NCBI RefSeq assembly: GCF_900447045.1
Contig: NZ_UAWH01000018.1
Location: 62,001 to 126,000, forward strand
From: Clostridium paraputrificum
GTDB taxonomy: Bacteria > Bacillota > Clostridia > Clostridiales > Clostridiaceae
Direction: 5' to 3'
Length of the DNA stretch: 64,000 bases
Shown one piece after another: positions 33,743 to 44,827 of this stretch. Each line of letters starts with the position of its first letter. Positions within the stretch are counted from its first letter, which is position 1. The notes beneath the pieces were generated by a model, which was not told the DNA's origin, ran no database searches, and was given only the letters and a program-made list of their open reading frames with translations. The position numbers and the translations under genes were made by a program.

Positions 33743-36700
33743 GTGAAAAGAAAGGCTTTAGCTATTTTAATTGCTACTGTAATGGCAACTGAAATTATAT
33801 CAACTCAAGCAGTTTCTGTTTATGCCACAACAAAAAGTAGCAATGCAAGCATAAATAGCAGTTTACAAGGGACGTTAGAAGTAAGGTTAAAGTTTGATGT
33901 TCCACTAAAACTTAGAAAAACAGAAGAAACTAAATTAAATTTAAGTTTAAAATTAGGGGATAAAGAGGTAGTTAAGATTCCTGTTGGAAATAATGATGGA
34001 GAACAGTACGTTGGAAGTATAAGCTATAAAATATCAGCATTAGATTATTATTTAGAGGAAACTAATGATAGTGATGTGTACTATTACAATGCTATTATTA
34101 ACAATCTTCCAAAGGGGAAATATACTTTAGAGATTAATGGGGAAGGTTTTGCTCCAATAGTATTAAAAGAAAAAGTTGAAATAAATGATTATTCAAAGAG
34201 AATTTATATAGGAAACGATAGAGATGTTTCTTTAGTAGTAGACGTAGATGGTGATAAGGTTACTACAGAGAAAGATTATGAATCAATTTTAGAGAATATA
34301 GGGACAAGCAATCTATTATATGATCTAAATAGAGATGGAGTAGTTGATATTGCAGACTTAGCCATTGTTCATGAATCTATGAATAAGAACAATGAAGAGA
34401 AGAAGGAAAGTATATATGATACTTCTGCAATAATTGATCCATCAGAGGTTGTAATCCTTGAAGAGGAAAAGGTTGGTGTAGTTCATGGTGAAGTAAAGGA
34501 TCTTTTTGATGATTCTGATAAAGGAATTACAATTGAGCCAAGTAGTAATCCAGAAGTAGATGAAGATGGTGAAAAAGTAGTTGGAAAATTATCTATTGAG
34601 GTTCCTAAAATAAAGGCAGAAGAAGTAGTCGTTGATGTTAAAGGAATTACAGAAGGTAATATATTAGTTGAAACAGAAGATGGTAGAGTTATTAAGAAAA
34701 AGATAAATAATAACGCAAGGCTTGCTAGATCAGCTGAAAATCCAGTATCAGATAAAGTAGTAATTAATTTAGAAAAGCAAGTTGCAGTTAAAAAGATTAC
34801 TATTAAGGTTAATGCTACAGATCCAACTAATAATAATCTTGCTCAAATAGGTAAGGTTGAATTTTTAAATGATGTATATCAAGAAGTTCCAAAGGCAGAA
34901 AGTACAGCACCTACAATTTTAGAAGTGGAAACTGATGATGAAACAGTCAAATTAAAATGGTCAGAACAAGTAAATATTGATGGATATGAAGTTTCTTATA
35001 AAACTAATACTGGTAAAGATACATCAGAAAAGGTAACTAAGGTTGGAGGAAATTCAATACAATTATCAGAACTTGAAAATTTTGAAGAGTATGAAATAAA
35101 GGTAAGAAGTTATAGTGGTGAAACATGGAAGGGTGAATGGTCAAAAATAGTAAAAGCCACTCCAGCACCTAAAAAAGCTCCAGATGCTCCAGAAAATATA
35201 AATATTGTTGGTGAATACAGACAACTTAATGTGTCTTGGAAGAAGATGAAGGGGGCAGAAGGATATAATCTGTTCTATAGAGCTAAGGGAGAAGAAAACT
35301 TTAATAAAGTTTCTAATATAACTGGTGTTTCTACTATAATAACTGGACTTGAAGATAATGTTACTTATGAGGTTTATTTAACTTCATATAATAGCTTTGG
35401 TGAAAGTGGTAAATCACAAATGTATACAGGAACTACACTTTCTTTAATAGCTCCAGAGATACCAAACTATAAGCTTTTAAATACAGTTAATGAAATAGGA
35501 GAGGTTACTAATCATATTGTAGATGTAACATATCCTAGAGGTGGAATAGATGGTAATGAAGTAACTGATGAAAACAAGTTTGCTATAGTAGATGGAGACT
35601 TTACATCTGCATGGGTACATAATGACTGGGATAGTTCAATGTATAGCAAATCAGCTCCAATAGTTGAATTTGATGATACATATGCAATGGATACTATAAT
35701 GTTTTCTCCAAGATTTGATAAGCATACTAGAGAGTTTTACAATTATGTACTTAGATATTGGGATGAGGAAGGAAATCTTCACCAAATAGAAAATGGAGAT
35801 ATAAGAGCAACTAAGAAGGTTAGTAATGGAAAGCCATATTATGTAGTGAAATTACCAGAAGCTATTAAGGCAAAGAAGGTTCAATTAAACTTAAGCGTAT
35901 ATGGTGGAGGAATACTAACAGTTTCAGAAATGAAATTCTATCATTATGATTCTATTGAGGATGATGTAAGAAATTTATTTAAGGATGATTTATTAATAGA
36001 ATTAAATGATAATGTAACTCATGATAAAATTAATGAACTAAGAGAAAGAGCTAACACTAGTGATGTAGTAAGTGGTGAGTATCATCCAAATCAATCTATT
36101 ATATTAGATGAGCTTAAACTTGCAGAAGATATACTTAATGATAAAAACATAAGTAAAAATACATTTACAGTAAATCAAAACATAAACAATAGTGGTAATA
36201 ATTTAGGGCTTTCAAATGATTATCAAGCTTTAGGATACACAGCAAAAGCTGGGGAAGAAATTGTTGTTTATGTTGGAACAGAAGGAAATGTATTACCTGA
36301 ACTTGCATTTACTCAACATTATGGAGAAAGTGGAAAGTTTATTAAGACAGTAAAACTTCAAAAGGGTAAGAATGTACTACAAGTGCCTGAGATACATAAT
36401 TTAGATGTAGAAAAGGGTGGAAGTATATACGTTAGATATCCAAATGGAAATCCTTCTAATAATGAAGTGAAAATAAGAGTAAGTGGAGCTAAGAAAATTC
36501 CTCATTTAAATGTTTATGGAGACATAAATGATAGCAGCAAAGAAGGAGAAGTTAAGGAAAGTATCAGAGAATATATAAGAAGCTTAAAGGATTATGTTGA
36601 TACTATGAAGGATGAGTATCCAAAGTTCTTTGCAAATAAGTCAAATAATAATTACAAATATGATGAAAAGACAAGCATTGTAAATACTACTGATATAGAA

Positions 36701-38845
36701 ACAACTAAGGCTACTTTAAATTTACCTGCTTCAGCTATTTTAAATGGTATAACATCAGATCTTGCAACAGAAGATGAACAAGTTGATAGACTATATGATA
36801 GCCTTCAAGCTCTAGAACAAATAATGGAGTTAATGTATGCTCAAAGAGGTGTAAGTGAAAACCCTGATTTTAATAATGATGGAACTTTAGATGCATCAGA
36901 GAAGAAGCATTTACAACCAAGAAGTAGAGTTAATATAAAGTATCAAAGAATGTTTGCAGGAGCATTTATGTATGCATCTGGTCACCATGTTGGAATTGAA
37001 TATGGTTCAGCAAGCGGATTAGTTAATGGAAAACCATATACATTTAATGAAGATGGAACAGTTAAAGAGTCTGGTTCTTTATTTGGATGGGGAATTGCCC
37101 ATGAAATAGGACACGTAACTGAAATGAATGGACTGGGTAAAGCAGAGGTAACTAATAACGTTATTGCATTACTTGCTCAAACACTAGATGATAAAGCACC
37201 TTCAAGATTAGAGAATTCAGATAAGTATACAGATATATATGAAAAGGTAACATCTGAAACAATAGGTTTACCTGGAGATGTATTTACTCAACTAGGTATG
37301 TTCTGGCAGTTACATTTAGCATATGATGAAAATCCAACATCAGTAATGTTTATAACTGATAGAGATAATGATTTAACTAATGATTCCTTCTATGGAAGAT
37401 TGTCTAAGAGAGCTAGAGAAGCTTCTGCAGAGGATTCAAAGTTACCTTATGAGCAAAAGATTGTAAGATATGCATCAGATGTAGTTCAAAAAGACTTAAC
37501 TGATTTCTTTAAGTCATGGGGAATAGTTCCTTCAGAAGAAAATGTAGCTTATATGGCTGAAAAAGGATATGAAAAAGAAGGTAGAAAGATTCAATATCTT
37601 AATGACAATGGAAGAAGACAAATCCTTGCGGGAGTTAAAGCAATGTCAAAGGATACAAGTGTAGAAGCTTCATTGTCATATGATGATAGCGCTAAGTCAA
37701 AGAGTGTAGAATTAACGCTTGGAACTAATAAAGACTCAGATAAAATATTAGGATATGAAATTTATAGAAATGGAAAAGTTATAGGCTTTACTACTGATTC
37801 TAACTTTATTGATTATGTTTCAGCTAATAATAGAGTATTTACATATGAAGTAGTAGCTTATGATTATCATTTAAATAAAACAGAAAAATTAACTCTAGAT
37901 CCAATAAAGGTATCACATGATGGAAGTTTAACTAAAAACTTATGGGAAGTTGAAACTAATACATCATCAAGTGAAGATGTTAATGACGAAAATAACACAA
38001 CAGGACCAGTAGATAACCCAGCTATAAATAAGATTAAAGATAATAAAAATAATACAATCTTTAAGGGTGATAGAGCTAATAATCAAGATCCATATGTAAT
38101 TTTGAATTTAAATGAAGTTCAAAATATAGTTGGATTAAGATATACAGCTGGTATTGAAGATGGAGCTTTATCAAATAATACAATTTCAAATTATCAAGTA
38201 TTTGTAAGTAAGGACAAAGAAAATTGGACTTTAGCTAATAGTGGTAAATTTGATTTAAGTGTAGATAAGAATTCAGAAACTATATACTTTAATGAGGAAG
38301 ATTCTACAGGTGGTAAACAATTATGGTCATATGAAGCATCATATGTAAAAATTGTTGCTCCAAAGGCTAGTGGAATATCAATAGCGGAACTTGATATTAT
38401 TGCACCGCCTGGAGATAATGTTGATTTAAAGGAATCTGGTGTAGGTGCCCTTTCTGAAGACTTTATTTATGGAAAGAATGAAGGAGATGTTATTCCAAAG
38501 GGATCAATTGTATTTACAGGAGAATACAGAGGAAACCCAGCATTTAATGCAGTTCTTTTAAGAGATAAGAAGGATAATGTAATTGAAGGTGAACAAATTC
38601 TTCTTGCAGAAGTACCTGAAAATGGACACCTTGGAGAAATAAGTAGTGGAACATGGATATTCTACTTAATTCCAGACAAGCTAAATACATTACCAAAGGA
38701 AATAAGAGCTGAATTATATAGAGTAAATGATGCTGAAACTCTAGAAGGTCAAAGATTAGTAAGTGATACTTTATATGTAAATATACCTGAGGTATTACCT
38801 GAAATAAAATTTGAAGGTGGAATAATTCCAGAAAACATGAGATAA
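33743..38845 (+). CDS. secreted M60-type metalloprotease with dockerin, FN3 and CBM-like domains
   Basis: 1700 residues from GTG 33743 (GGAGG upstream); the earlier open frame lies inside the riboswitch. Order: signal peptide (1-28), a beta-rich domain with surface-layer features, a type I dockerin (about 160-215; calcium loops DVDGDKVTTEKD and DLNRDGVVDIAD), two fibronectin III domains (about 389-475 and 480-570), a CBM32-like module (about 575-745), and the M60 peptidase (about 810-1270) with the zinc motif HEIGH (1120-1124). An F5/8-type C domain (about 1425-1565) and a final beta domain follow. M60 enzymes cut O-glycosylated mucin-type proteins. The next gene is cohesin-like. Regulated by c-di-GMP. 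Confidence 0.9.
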   Translation: MKRKALAILIATVMATEIISTQAVSVYATTKSSNASINSSLQGTLEVRLKFDVPLKLRKTEETKLNLSLKLGDKEVVKIPVGNNDGEQYVGSISYKISALDYYLEETNDSDVYYYNAIINNLPKGKYTLEINGEGFAPIVLKEKVEINDYSKRIYIGNDRDVSLVVDVDGDKVTTEKDYESILENIGTSNLLYDLNRDGVVDIADLAIVHESMNKNNEEKKESIYDTSAIIDPSEVVILEEEKVGVVHGEVKDLFDDSDKGITIEPSSNPEVDEDGEKVVGKLSIEVPKIKAEEVVVDVKGITEGNILVETEDGRVIKKKINNNARLARSAENPVSDKVVINLEKQVAVKKITIKVNATDPTNNNLAQIGKVEFLNDVYQEVPKAESTAPTILEVETDDETVKLKWSEQVNIDGYEVSYKTNTGKDTSEKVTKVGGNSIQLSELENFEEYEIKVRSYSGETWKGEWSKIVKATPAPKKAPDAPENINIVGEYRQLNVSWKKMKGAEGYNLFYRAKGEENFNKVSNITGVSTIITGLEDNVTYEVYLTSYNSFGESGKSQMYTGTTLSLIAPEIPNYKLLNTVNEIGEVTNHIVDVTYPRGGIDGNEVTDENKFAIVDGDFTSAWVHNDWDSSMYSKSAPIVEFDDTYAMDTIMFSPRFDKHTREFYNYVLRYWDEEGNLHQIENGDIRATKKVSNGKPYYVVKLPEAIKAKKVQLNLSVYGGGILTVSEMKFYHYDSIEDDVRNLFKDDLLIELNDNVTHDKINELRERANTSDVVSGEYHPNQSIILDELKLAEDILNDKNISKNTFTVNQNINNSGNNLGLSNDYQALGYTAKAGEEIVVYVGTEGNVLPELAFTQHYGESGKFIKTVKLQKGKNVLQVPEIHNLDVEKGGSIYVRYPNGNPSNNEVKIRVSGAKKIPHLNVYGDINDSSKEGEVKESIREYIRSLKDYVDTMKDEYPKFFANKSNNNYKYDEKTSIVNTTDIETTKATLNLPASAILNGITSDLATEDEQVDRLYDSLQALEQIMELMYAQRGVSENPDFNNDGTLDASEKKHLQPRSRVNIKYQRMFAGAFMYASGHHVGIEYGSASGLVNGKPYTFNEDGTVKESGSLFGWGIAHEIGHVTEMNGLGKAEVTNNVIALLAQTLDDKAPSRLENSDKYTDIYEKVTSETIGLPGDVFTQLGMFWQLHLAYDENPTSVMFITDRDNDLTNDSFYGRLSKRAREASAEDSKLPYEQKIVRYASDVVQKDLTDFFKSWGIVPSEENVAYMAEKGYEKEGRKIQYLNDNGRRQILAGVKAMSKDTSVEASLSYDDSAKSKSVELTLGTNKDSDKILGYEIYRNGKVIGFTTDSNFIDYVSANNRVFTYEVVAYDYHLNKTEKLTLDPIKVSHDGSLTKNLWEVETNTSSSEDVNDENNTTGPVDNPAINKIKDNKNNTIFKGDRANNQDPYVILNLNEVQNIVGLRYTAGIEDGALSNNTISNYQVFVSKDKENWTLANSGKFDLSVDKNSETIYFNEEDSTGGKQLWSYEASYVKIVAPKASGISIAELDIIAPPGDNVDLKESGVGALSEDFIYGKNEGDVIPKGSIVFTGEYRGNPAFNAVLLRDKKDNVIEGEQILLAEVPENGHLGEISSGTWIFYLIPDKLNTLPKEIRAELYRVNDAETLEGQRLVSDTLYVNIPEVLPEIKFEGGIIPENMR

Positions 38846-38870
38846 ATAAAGCTTTATATAGGAGGATACT

Positions 38871-39707
38871 ATGAAGAACATAAAAAAAATAGTTGGGCTT
38901 TTTATGTTGTCTGCTATGATGATAGTTATGCCATATAAAATAACTTCTGCATCAGTGGAAACAAATATAAAAAGAGTAGAAGAAAAAGCAAACACTGTAG
39001 AAATATCTGTTGATAAAATAAATTATGAAGTTAAATCTTTTAGCCTTAGTTTAAAGATAGATGGAGATGTAACTCTTGATTCTTTAACATGGAGTGATAC
39101 TTTGAGTGATAAAAGCGTAGTTAAAAATTATAAGTATGATAGTGTAGAAAACGTAGTGGATATCTATGTTACTTCAAGCAAAAACTTAGTTGAATACGGT
39201 AATCTTAAGGTAGCATCTATTAAAGTTAAAGGTGAAATGAATGCTAACTATAATATAAATGGTAAGGGCAAATTTAAATTTATCTATTCTGATAAAAATA
39301 AAGATGGTGAAATGGATAGTTTACCATCAAATAATAATGAAGAGTTTAAATTTATTAAGGCATCTAATGGACAAGATAATGATAACAACTTAGGCCAAGA
39401 TGGGGAAAAACCGGAGAATGATAGTAATTCAGGACAAGACGGAGAAAAGCCAGGTACTGATAATAATTTAGGTCAAGATGAAGAGAATCCAGATAATGAT
39501 AATAGTCAGGATAAAGATGAAAACTCTAATGATAGTAATGAAGAGCCTAATGAGTCATTAGAAAATAATGATTCAAATAATAAAGAAGATGCATCATCTA
39601 ATGAAGTAGAAACAAGTGATAATTTATTAAAGAATATTTTTATTGTGTTAATAGTGCTTTCAGGTGGAGTTATCTTAATATATAATTTCAAAAAGAGAAA
39701 AGCTTAA
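38871..39707 (+). CDS. membrane-anchored cohesin-like protein
   Basis: 278 residues, GGAGG upstream. A signal peptide (1-27) is followed by a cohesin-type beta domain (about 40-160: NTVEISVDKINYEVKSFSLS, then KVASIKVKGEMNANY). A long acidic linker with three imperfect repeats (GQDGEKP...D.N), a membrane span (about 253-272) and a KKRK tail complete it. There is no LPXTG motif. It lies 25 bases after the dockerin-bearing protease and probably holds it on the cell surface; that pairing is inferred. Confidence 0.75.
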   Translation: MKNIKKIVGLFMLSAMMIVMPYKITSASVETNIKRVEEKANTVEISVDKINYEVKSFSLSLKIDGDVTLDSLTWSDTLSDKSVVKNYKYDSVENVVDIYVTSSKNLVEYGNLKVASIKVKGEMNANYNINGKGKFKFIYSDKNKDGEMDSLPSNNNEEFKFIKASNGQDNDNNLGQDGEKPENDSNSGQDGEKPGTDNNLGQDEENPDNDNSQDKDENSNDSNEEPNESLENNDSNNKEDASSNEVETSDNLLKNIFIVLIVLSGGVILIYNFKKRKA

Positions 39708-39711
39708 TGTA

Positions 39712-39746
39712 AAAGAGTAGTCATAGTAATGATGGCTACTCTTTAT
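39712..39746 (+). terminator. terminator of the protease-cohesin operon
   Basis: AAAGAGTAG (39712-39720) pairs with CTACTCTTT (39736-39744). Confidence 0.7.
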
Positions 39747-39824
39747 TCTATAGAAAAGTGGATAGCTAACATATAATTAAGTATAATAGAAATAAGAAAT
39801 TATATTAGAAAAGAGGAAGATAAA

Positions 39825-40358
39825 ATGGATATTTCAGAAAAGATTTTAAAAGAAGAAGAAAGATATACAGGAAACTTTTTAAAAGTATCTAATATAGATG
39901 TTGAGTTACCTGATGGAAACCTAGCTAGTAGAGATGTTATTAGACATCCAGGAGCATCTGCAATTTTACCATTAACTGATGATGGTGAAGTAATTTTAGT
40001 TAAACAGTTTAGAACAGCTTTAAATAAAGTAATTATTGAGGTGCCAGCAGGAAAGCTAGAAAAAGGTGAGGAACCTATCCTATGTGCAAAAAGAGAATTA
40101 GAAGAAGAGACAGGATATAAAGCAAAGGAATTTAAATACTTAGGAAAGATATGTACGGTACCAGGCTTTTGTGATGAAATAATTCATCTATACCTTGCAA
40201 CTGGAATATATGAAGGAATTAAGGGTGGAGATGAAGATGAGTTTACAGAAATCATTAAGGTCTCAATTGAAGAAATGAAAGAAATGGTTAAAAAAGGAGA
40301 TATAATAGATACAAAATCTATTAATTGTTTATGTCAATATATGCTTCAATGCCAATAG
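39825..40358 (+). CDS. nudF: ADP-ribose pyrophosphatase (Nudix hydrolase)
   Basis: 177 residues. The Nudix box is complete: G76, E82, R90, E91, E94, E95 and G97 (GKLEKGEEPILCAKRELEEE). The layout (about 45 residues before the core, then VKQFR and PAGKLE) is that of NudF/YqkG, which hydrolyses ADP-ribose to AMP and ribose-5-phosphate. GAGGAAGATAAA precedes the start; an own terminator follows. Confidence 0.85.
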   Translation: MDISEKILKEEERYTGNFLKVSNIDVELPDGNLASRDVIRHPGASAILPLTDDGEVILVKQFRTALNKVIIEVPAGKLEKGEEPILCAKRELEEETGYKAKEFKYLGKICTVPGFCDEIIHLYLATGIYEGIKGGDEDEFTEIIKVSIEEMKEMVKKGDIIDTKSINCLCQYMLQCQ

Positions 40359-40360
40359 TA

Positions 40361-40406
40361 AACAGGTTAGTGTAAATTTAATATTTTACGCTAACCTGTT
40401 TTTTTA
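40361..40406 (+). terminator. terminator of the Nudix gene
   Basis: AACAGGTTAG (40361-40370) pairs with CTAACCTGTT (40391-40400), with an inner GTAAA/TTTAC pairing and a T-run. Confidence 0.85.
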
Positions 40407-40629
40407 GCTCTATGGAATTAAAAATTTTAATAAGTAGATTATTGAGAGTACCATAATTACTAAAAGACTAATATTTATAAATTACTCTCTTGGTGGTTCT
40501 ATAAGTAAAATACTAGGAAAAAGGTTCGTTTAATAATAATTGTATTTACATATTTATGGTTAGGTCTTATGCATAAATTTACTTTTCTAATCATATTATA
40601 GGGTATACATACTTTAGGAGGAGTAAGAG

Positions 40630-41262
40630 ATGAAGGGTGCTATGGAAAAAATTAATGAAACTTTTAGGGAAAACAAGATTTACTATTTATTAGTCTTATT
40701 GTTCTTTTGTGTAGGAATTGTAATAGGAGTTTATTTAGTAAAGTATATGAACGAAGGAGATAAAAATGATTTAGCAAGTTACTTTACTGTCTTTGTTAAT
40801 GGTATAGGTGAAAGACCTGTAGACTATGGAGCATTATTGTTGGACATAGTTAAAAAGAACTTTATATTAATAATACCAATAATAGTTCTAGGGTTTACAT
40901 TCTTTGGAACACCTATAATATTAATATTAGATTTAATAAAAGGATTCACCTTAGGATATACTTTTGGTTTTTTGCTTACAACTTTTGAAGGAAAAGGAAT
41001 TGGACTAGCCTTAGCTGCTACAATTCCTCAGAACTTAATTTACATTCCGTGCTATGTTGCTTTAAGTGTATTTGCATTATCAATGTCTACAGAAAAATTA
41101 AAAGAAAAGTTTTCAAAGAAGTCTATTCCTGTAAATATTAATCTAAATGGTATAGGAAGTTATCTTATTGTTTTATTAGGATTATTTGTTTTAGGGGTTA
41201 TACTTGAAACTTACGTATGTCCAAGCATAGTTAAATTTGTGGTTACTAAATTCTATTTATAA
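40630..41262 (+). CDS. spoIIM: stage II sporulation protein M
   Basis: 210 residues with several membrane spans (about 17-37, 75-97, 105-125, 128-160, 178-200). The SpoIIM-type pattern [31 protein letters not shown] and the [15 protein letters not shown] block are recognised. It belongs to the DMP machinery (with SpoIID and SpoIIP) that thins septal peptidoglycan so the mother cell can engulf the forespore. AGGAGGAG ribosome site. Its position before the Xer gene and deoB matches B. subtilis. Confidence 0.9.
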   Translation: MKGAMEKINETFRENKIYYLLVLLFFCVGIVIGVYLVKYMNEGDKNDLASYFTVFVNGIGERPVDYGALLLDIVKKNFILIIPIIVLGFTFFGTPIILILDLIKGFTLGYTFGFLLTTFEGKGIGLALAATIPQNLIYIPCYVALSVFALSMSTEKLKEKFSKKSIPVNINLNGIGSYLIVLLGLFVLGVILETYVCPSIVKFVVTKFYL

Positions 41263-41347
41263 AAAGAAAGAAACATAGGAAGATAAATGAAGGGAAAAAG
41301 ATTAATTTGTCGAATATATAATATAAATAATGGTGTAGGAGAGAGCA

Positions 41348-42226
41348 ATGATAGAAATTATAAATAATTATAAAGATTATTTGTTACAAAATGATAAAAG
41401 TGAGAACACTGTATATGCCTATGTAACTGATGTAAATCTTTATTCCAAGTACCTAGAAAAGAAAGAAATGAATCTGTATACCTCAGATAATGTAGCAATA
41501 ATGGGTTATATACAACATCTCTTAAACCAAGGTAAATCTGAGCGTTCTATTAATAGAATAGTTATAAGTTTGAGGAGTTTTTATGGCTATTTAAAAAGTA
41601 GGTCACTAGTTAATGATATTCCAAAGATAAGTTATAAGAGCAGTAGAACCACAAAGAAATTACCACAAATTTTAACTGTTGAGGAAGTAGATAAAATAAT
41701 AAGGTCTGTTGATAAAGATGGACCAAAGGGAATTAGAGATAATGCGCTTTTAGAGTTGATGTATGCAACAGGAATGAAGGTATCAGAATTGATATCTGTA
41801 AATGTTGAAGATGTAAATTTAGATTTATCATTTGTAAAATGTATAGATAATAAGCATTTTGAAAGACTTATTCCTATAGGAAGAAGTGCTTGTAGAGCAA
41901 TTGAAGAGTATCTTGCAATAAGGGATCAAGTTGCAGATGCAGGAGTAACAAATCTTTTTGTAAATCTAAATGGCCAAAAGTTAACAAGACAAGGCATATG
42001 GAGAATAGTAAAAGAGTATTCTCATAGAGCAGGAATTGATAAGGATGTTAATCTAAATACATTTAGGCATTCTTTTGCAGTACATTTACTTCAAAATGGA
42101 GCTAATGTTAGGGCGGTGCAAAAGTTACTTGGAAATCAAGTGTTAACTTATATGGATACCTATTATGAAATAATAAATAGTGATAAAATTAATTTAATCT
42201 ATCGTAATACTCATCCTAGAGCATAA
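41348..42226 (+). CDS. XerD-type tyrosine recombinase with altered active site
   Basis: 292 residues, full length, with a SAM-like N-terminal domain (1-85) and a catalytic domain (105-292). Compared with E. coli XerD, the first Arg is Lys144 (ATGMKVSEL instead of LRVSEL), the His of HxxR is Asn237 (NTFRH), and the later His is Asn263 (LLGN). The second Arg (R240), the K169 region and Tyr272 are present. Xer enzymes resolve chromosome dimers. The locus is syntenic with xerD (ripX) of B. subtilis, but the changes suggest reduced or altered activity. Confidence 0.8.
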   Translation: MIEIINNYKDYLLQNDKSENTVYAYVTDVNLYSKYLEKKEMNLYTSDNVAIMGYIQHLLNQGKSERSINRIVISLRSFYGYLKSRSLVNDIPKISYKSSRTTKKLPQILTVEEVDKIIRSVDKDGPKGIRDNALLELMYATGMKVSELISVNVEDVNLDLSFVKCIDNKHFERLIPIGRSACRAIEEYLAIRDQVADAGVTNLFVNLNGQKLTRQGIWRIVKEYSHRAGIDKDVNLNTFRHSFAVHLLQNGANVRAVQKLLGNQVLTYMDTYYEIINSDKINLIYRNTHPRA

Positions 42227-42279
42227 TAATTTTATCAATTTTACAAAAGATAAGTATAGAATAGAAAGGAGTTTTACTT

Positions 42280-43449
42280 ATGAAAAGAGTAGTACTTATA
42301 GTTTTAGATAGTGTTGGAGTAGGAGAGATGCCTGATGCTAAAATGTATGGAGATAAAGGAAGTCATACTTTAGACCATACTTTTGAAGCTTGCAAGGGAC
42401 TTAATATACCAAACTTAAAGAAGTTAGGTCTTGGTAATATTGAGGGCGTTAAGGCATTAGGAAAAGAAGAAAGTGTTATTGGTGCCTTTGGAAAGAGCAG
42501 TGAGAAATCAATTGGTAAAGATACTGTAACAGGACACTGGGAAATTGGAGGCGTAATTCTTGATAAGCCTCTAAATACCTATCCTAATGGTTTCTCAGAT
42601 AAAATAATAAATGATTTTAAGAAAAAAGCAAAGATAGATGGGATTTTAGGTAATAAGGTTGCCTCTGGAACTGCAATTATTGAAGAGCTAGGAGAAGAGC
42701 ATGTAAAGACAGGATATCCAATAATATATACATCAGCTGATAGTGTGTTCCAAATAGCTGCACATGAAGAGGTTGTTGGGTTAGGTAACCTTTATAAGAT
42801 GTGTGAAATAGCAAGAGAAATGTTAGTTGGAGAGGATGTTGTTGGTAGAGTAATTGCTAGACCTTTTGTTGGAGAAGTTGGATCATTTAAAAGAACTTCA
42901 AACAGAAGAGATTACGCTTTAGATCCATTTGGTAAGACAGCTTTAGAATATATAAAAGAAAATGGAATGAGTGTAGCTGCTGTCGGAAAAATAGAAGATA
43001 TATATAATGGAAAAGGCGTTACAGAGGCTGTTCACATAAAAAATAACATGGATGGAGTTGATAAGACTCTGGAATATATGGATAAGATTGATAATGGGTT
43101 AATATTCACAAATTTAGTGGATTTTGATATGCTTTATGGTCATAGAAATGATCCGAAAGGATATGGAAAAGCTTTAGAGGATTTTGATGGCAGACTTAAT
43201 GAAATATATTCAAAGCTAAGAGATGAAGATATTTTAATTATTACAGCTGACCATGGGTGTGACCCTACAACAGAAAGTACAGATCATTCTAGAGAGTACA
43301 TACCAATACTTGTATATGGTAAAAAAGTTAAGGGTGGAACTGAATTAGGAATAAGAGATTCCTTTACGGATATAGGAAAAAGTGTTTTGGATTACTTAGG
43401 AATAGATAATAACTTAGAAGGGAAATCCTTTATAAATGAGATTATCTAA
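42280..43449 (+). CDS. deoB: phosphopentomutase
   Basis: 389 residues, the usual length. Alkaline-phosphatase-fold metal motifs are present: [15 protein letters not shown] at the start, [10 protein letters not shown] with the phospho-Thr, and [10 protein letters not shown] near the end. It interconverts ribose-1-phosphate or deoxyribose-1-phosphate with the 5-phosphates in nucleoside catabolism. The next gene, 21 bases downstream, supplies its substrate. AAAGGAG upstream. Confidence 0.95.
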   Translation: MKRVVLIVLDSVGVGEMPDAKMYGDKGSHTLDHTFEACKGLNIPNLKKLGLGNIEGVKALGKEESVIGAFGKSSEKSIGKDTVTGHWEIGGVILDKPLNTYPNGFSDKIINDFKKKAKIDGILGNKVASGTAIIEELGEEHVKTGYPIIYTSADSVFQIAAHEEVVGLGNLYKMCEIAREMLVGEDVVGRVIARPFVGEVGSFKRTSNRRDYALDPFGKTALEYIKENGMSVAAVGKIEDIYNGKGVTEAVHIKNNMDGVDKTLEYMDKIDNGLIFTNLVDFDMLYGHRNDPKGYGKALEDFDGRLNEIYSKLRDEDILIITADHGCDPTTESTDHSREYIPILVYGKKVKGGTELGIRDSFTDIGKSVLDYLGIDNNLEGKSFINEII

Positions 43450-43469
43450 AGATAGGAGGACTGTGGCAT

Positions 43470-44774
43470 ATGAGAATGTATGATGTCATATTGAAAAAAA
43501 GAAGAGGAGAAGAACTATCTAAGGAAGAGATAGATTTTTTCATTCAAGGATTTACAAAGGGAGAAATACCTGATTACCAAGCATCAGCTTTGCTTATGTC
43601 AATTTTCTTTAATAGTATGAATAAGAGAGAAACAGCAGACTTTACAATGTCTATGGTTCACTCTGGAGAAACTTTAAACTTAGATAAAATTCAAGGAATT
43701 AAAGTTGATAAGCATTCAACAGGTGGAGTTGGTGATACTACTACTATACTTTTAGCACCTATGGTAGCTTCATGTGGAGTGCCAGTTGCAAAAATGAGTG
43801 GTAGAGGACTTGGTCATACAGGTGGAACAATTGATAAACTTGAATCATTTAAAGGATTTTCAGTAGAGCTTTCAGAAGAAAAGTTCATGGAAAATGTAAA
43901 TGATATAGGAATAGCAGTAATTGGTCAAACAGCTAATTTAGCACCTGCTGACAAGAAATTATATGCCTTAAGAGATGTAACTGCTACAGTTGATAACATG
44001 CCTCTTATAGCATCAAGTATAATGAGCAAGAAAATAGCTTCAGGTGCAGATGGAATAGTTCTTGATGTTAAGGTTGGGGATGGAGCGTTTATGAAAACTC
44101 CAGAGGATGCAAAGGCCTTAGCAGAAGAAATGGTTTCTATAGGTAAAAATGTAGGAAGAAATACAATAGCAGTAATTTCAGATATGGATCAACCATTAGG
44201 ATATGCTATTGGTAATGTATTAGAAATAAAGGAAGCTATTGATACCTTAAAAGGAAATGGACCTAAAGACTTGCTTGAATTAGCATTAACTTTAGGAAGC
44301 AATATGCTTATTTTGGCTAATAAAGTTGAAAACTTTGAAGAAGGAAAGAAGCTTCTTTTAGAAAATATTAAAAACGGTAAAGCTTTAGAGAAATTAAAAG
44401 AATTTGTTAAAGCACAAGGCGGGGATCCAGCTTGTGTTGATAATACAGATCTTTTACCTAAGGCTAAATATATTATAGAAGTTAAAGCTAATAAGTCTGG
44501 AACAATTTCAAAAATTCATGCTGAAGAAATGGGCTTAACTGCAATGGAGTTAGGTGCAGGAAGAGCAACGAAGGAAAGTGTTATAGATTTAGCTGTAGGA
44601 ATTGTTTTATGTAAGAAAAGAGGAGAAAAAGTATCTGAAGGAGACATCTTAGCTAGAATATATGCTAACGATGAAAACAAAGGACATAAAGCTGTTGAGA
44701 AGATACTTAGGGATATTCAAATTTCAGATGAATATGAAGATAAGATTCCATTAATATATGATATAGTACGTTAA
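43470..44774 (+). CDS. pdp: pyrimidine-nucleoside phosphorylase
   Basis: 434 residues of the thymidine phosphorylase family. [12 protein letters not shown] (phosphate and Lys motif) and [19 protein letters not shown] are the family signatures. It splits uridine, thymidine or deoxyuridine with phosphate into base and (deoxy)ribose-1-phosphate, which DeoB then isomerises. GGAGG upstream; it ends the operon before a strong terminator. Confidence 0.95.
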   Translation: MRMYDVILKKRRGEELSKEEIDFFIQGFTKGEIPDYQASALLMSIFFNSMNKRETADFTMSMVHSGETLNLDKIQGIKVDKHSTGGVGDTTTILLAPMVASCGVPVAKMSGRGLGHTGGTIDKLESFKGFSVELSEEKFMENVNDIGIAVIGQTANLAPADKKLYALRDVTATVDNMPLIASSIMSKKIASGADGIVLDVKVGDGAFMKTPEDAKALAEEMVSIGKNVGRNTIAVISDMDQPLGYAIGNVLEIKEAIDTLKGNGPKDLLELALTLGSNMLILANKVENFEEGKKLLLENIKNGKALEKLKEFVKAQGGDPACVDNTDLLPKAKYIIEVKANKSGTISKIHAEEMGLTAMELGAGRATKESVIDLAVGIVLCKKRGEKVSEGDILARIYANDENKGHKAVEKILRDIQISDEYEDKIPLIYDIVR

Positions 44775-44780
44775 TTAAGT

Positions 44781-44827
44781 AAAAACTGTCTCGTAGATGA
44801 TTAAAATCATCTGCGTAGACAGTTTTT
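44781..44827 (+). terminator. terminator of deoB-pdp
   Basis: AAAAACTGTCT (from 44781) pairs with AGACAGTTTTT (to 44827), with an inner GATGATT/AATCATC stem. Confidence 0.9.
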
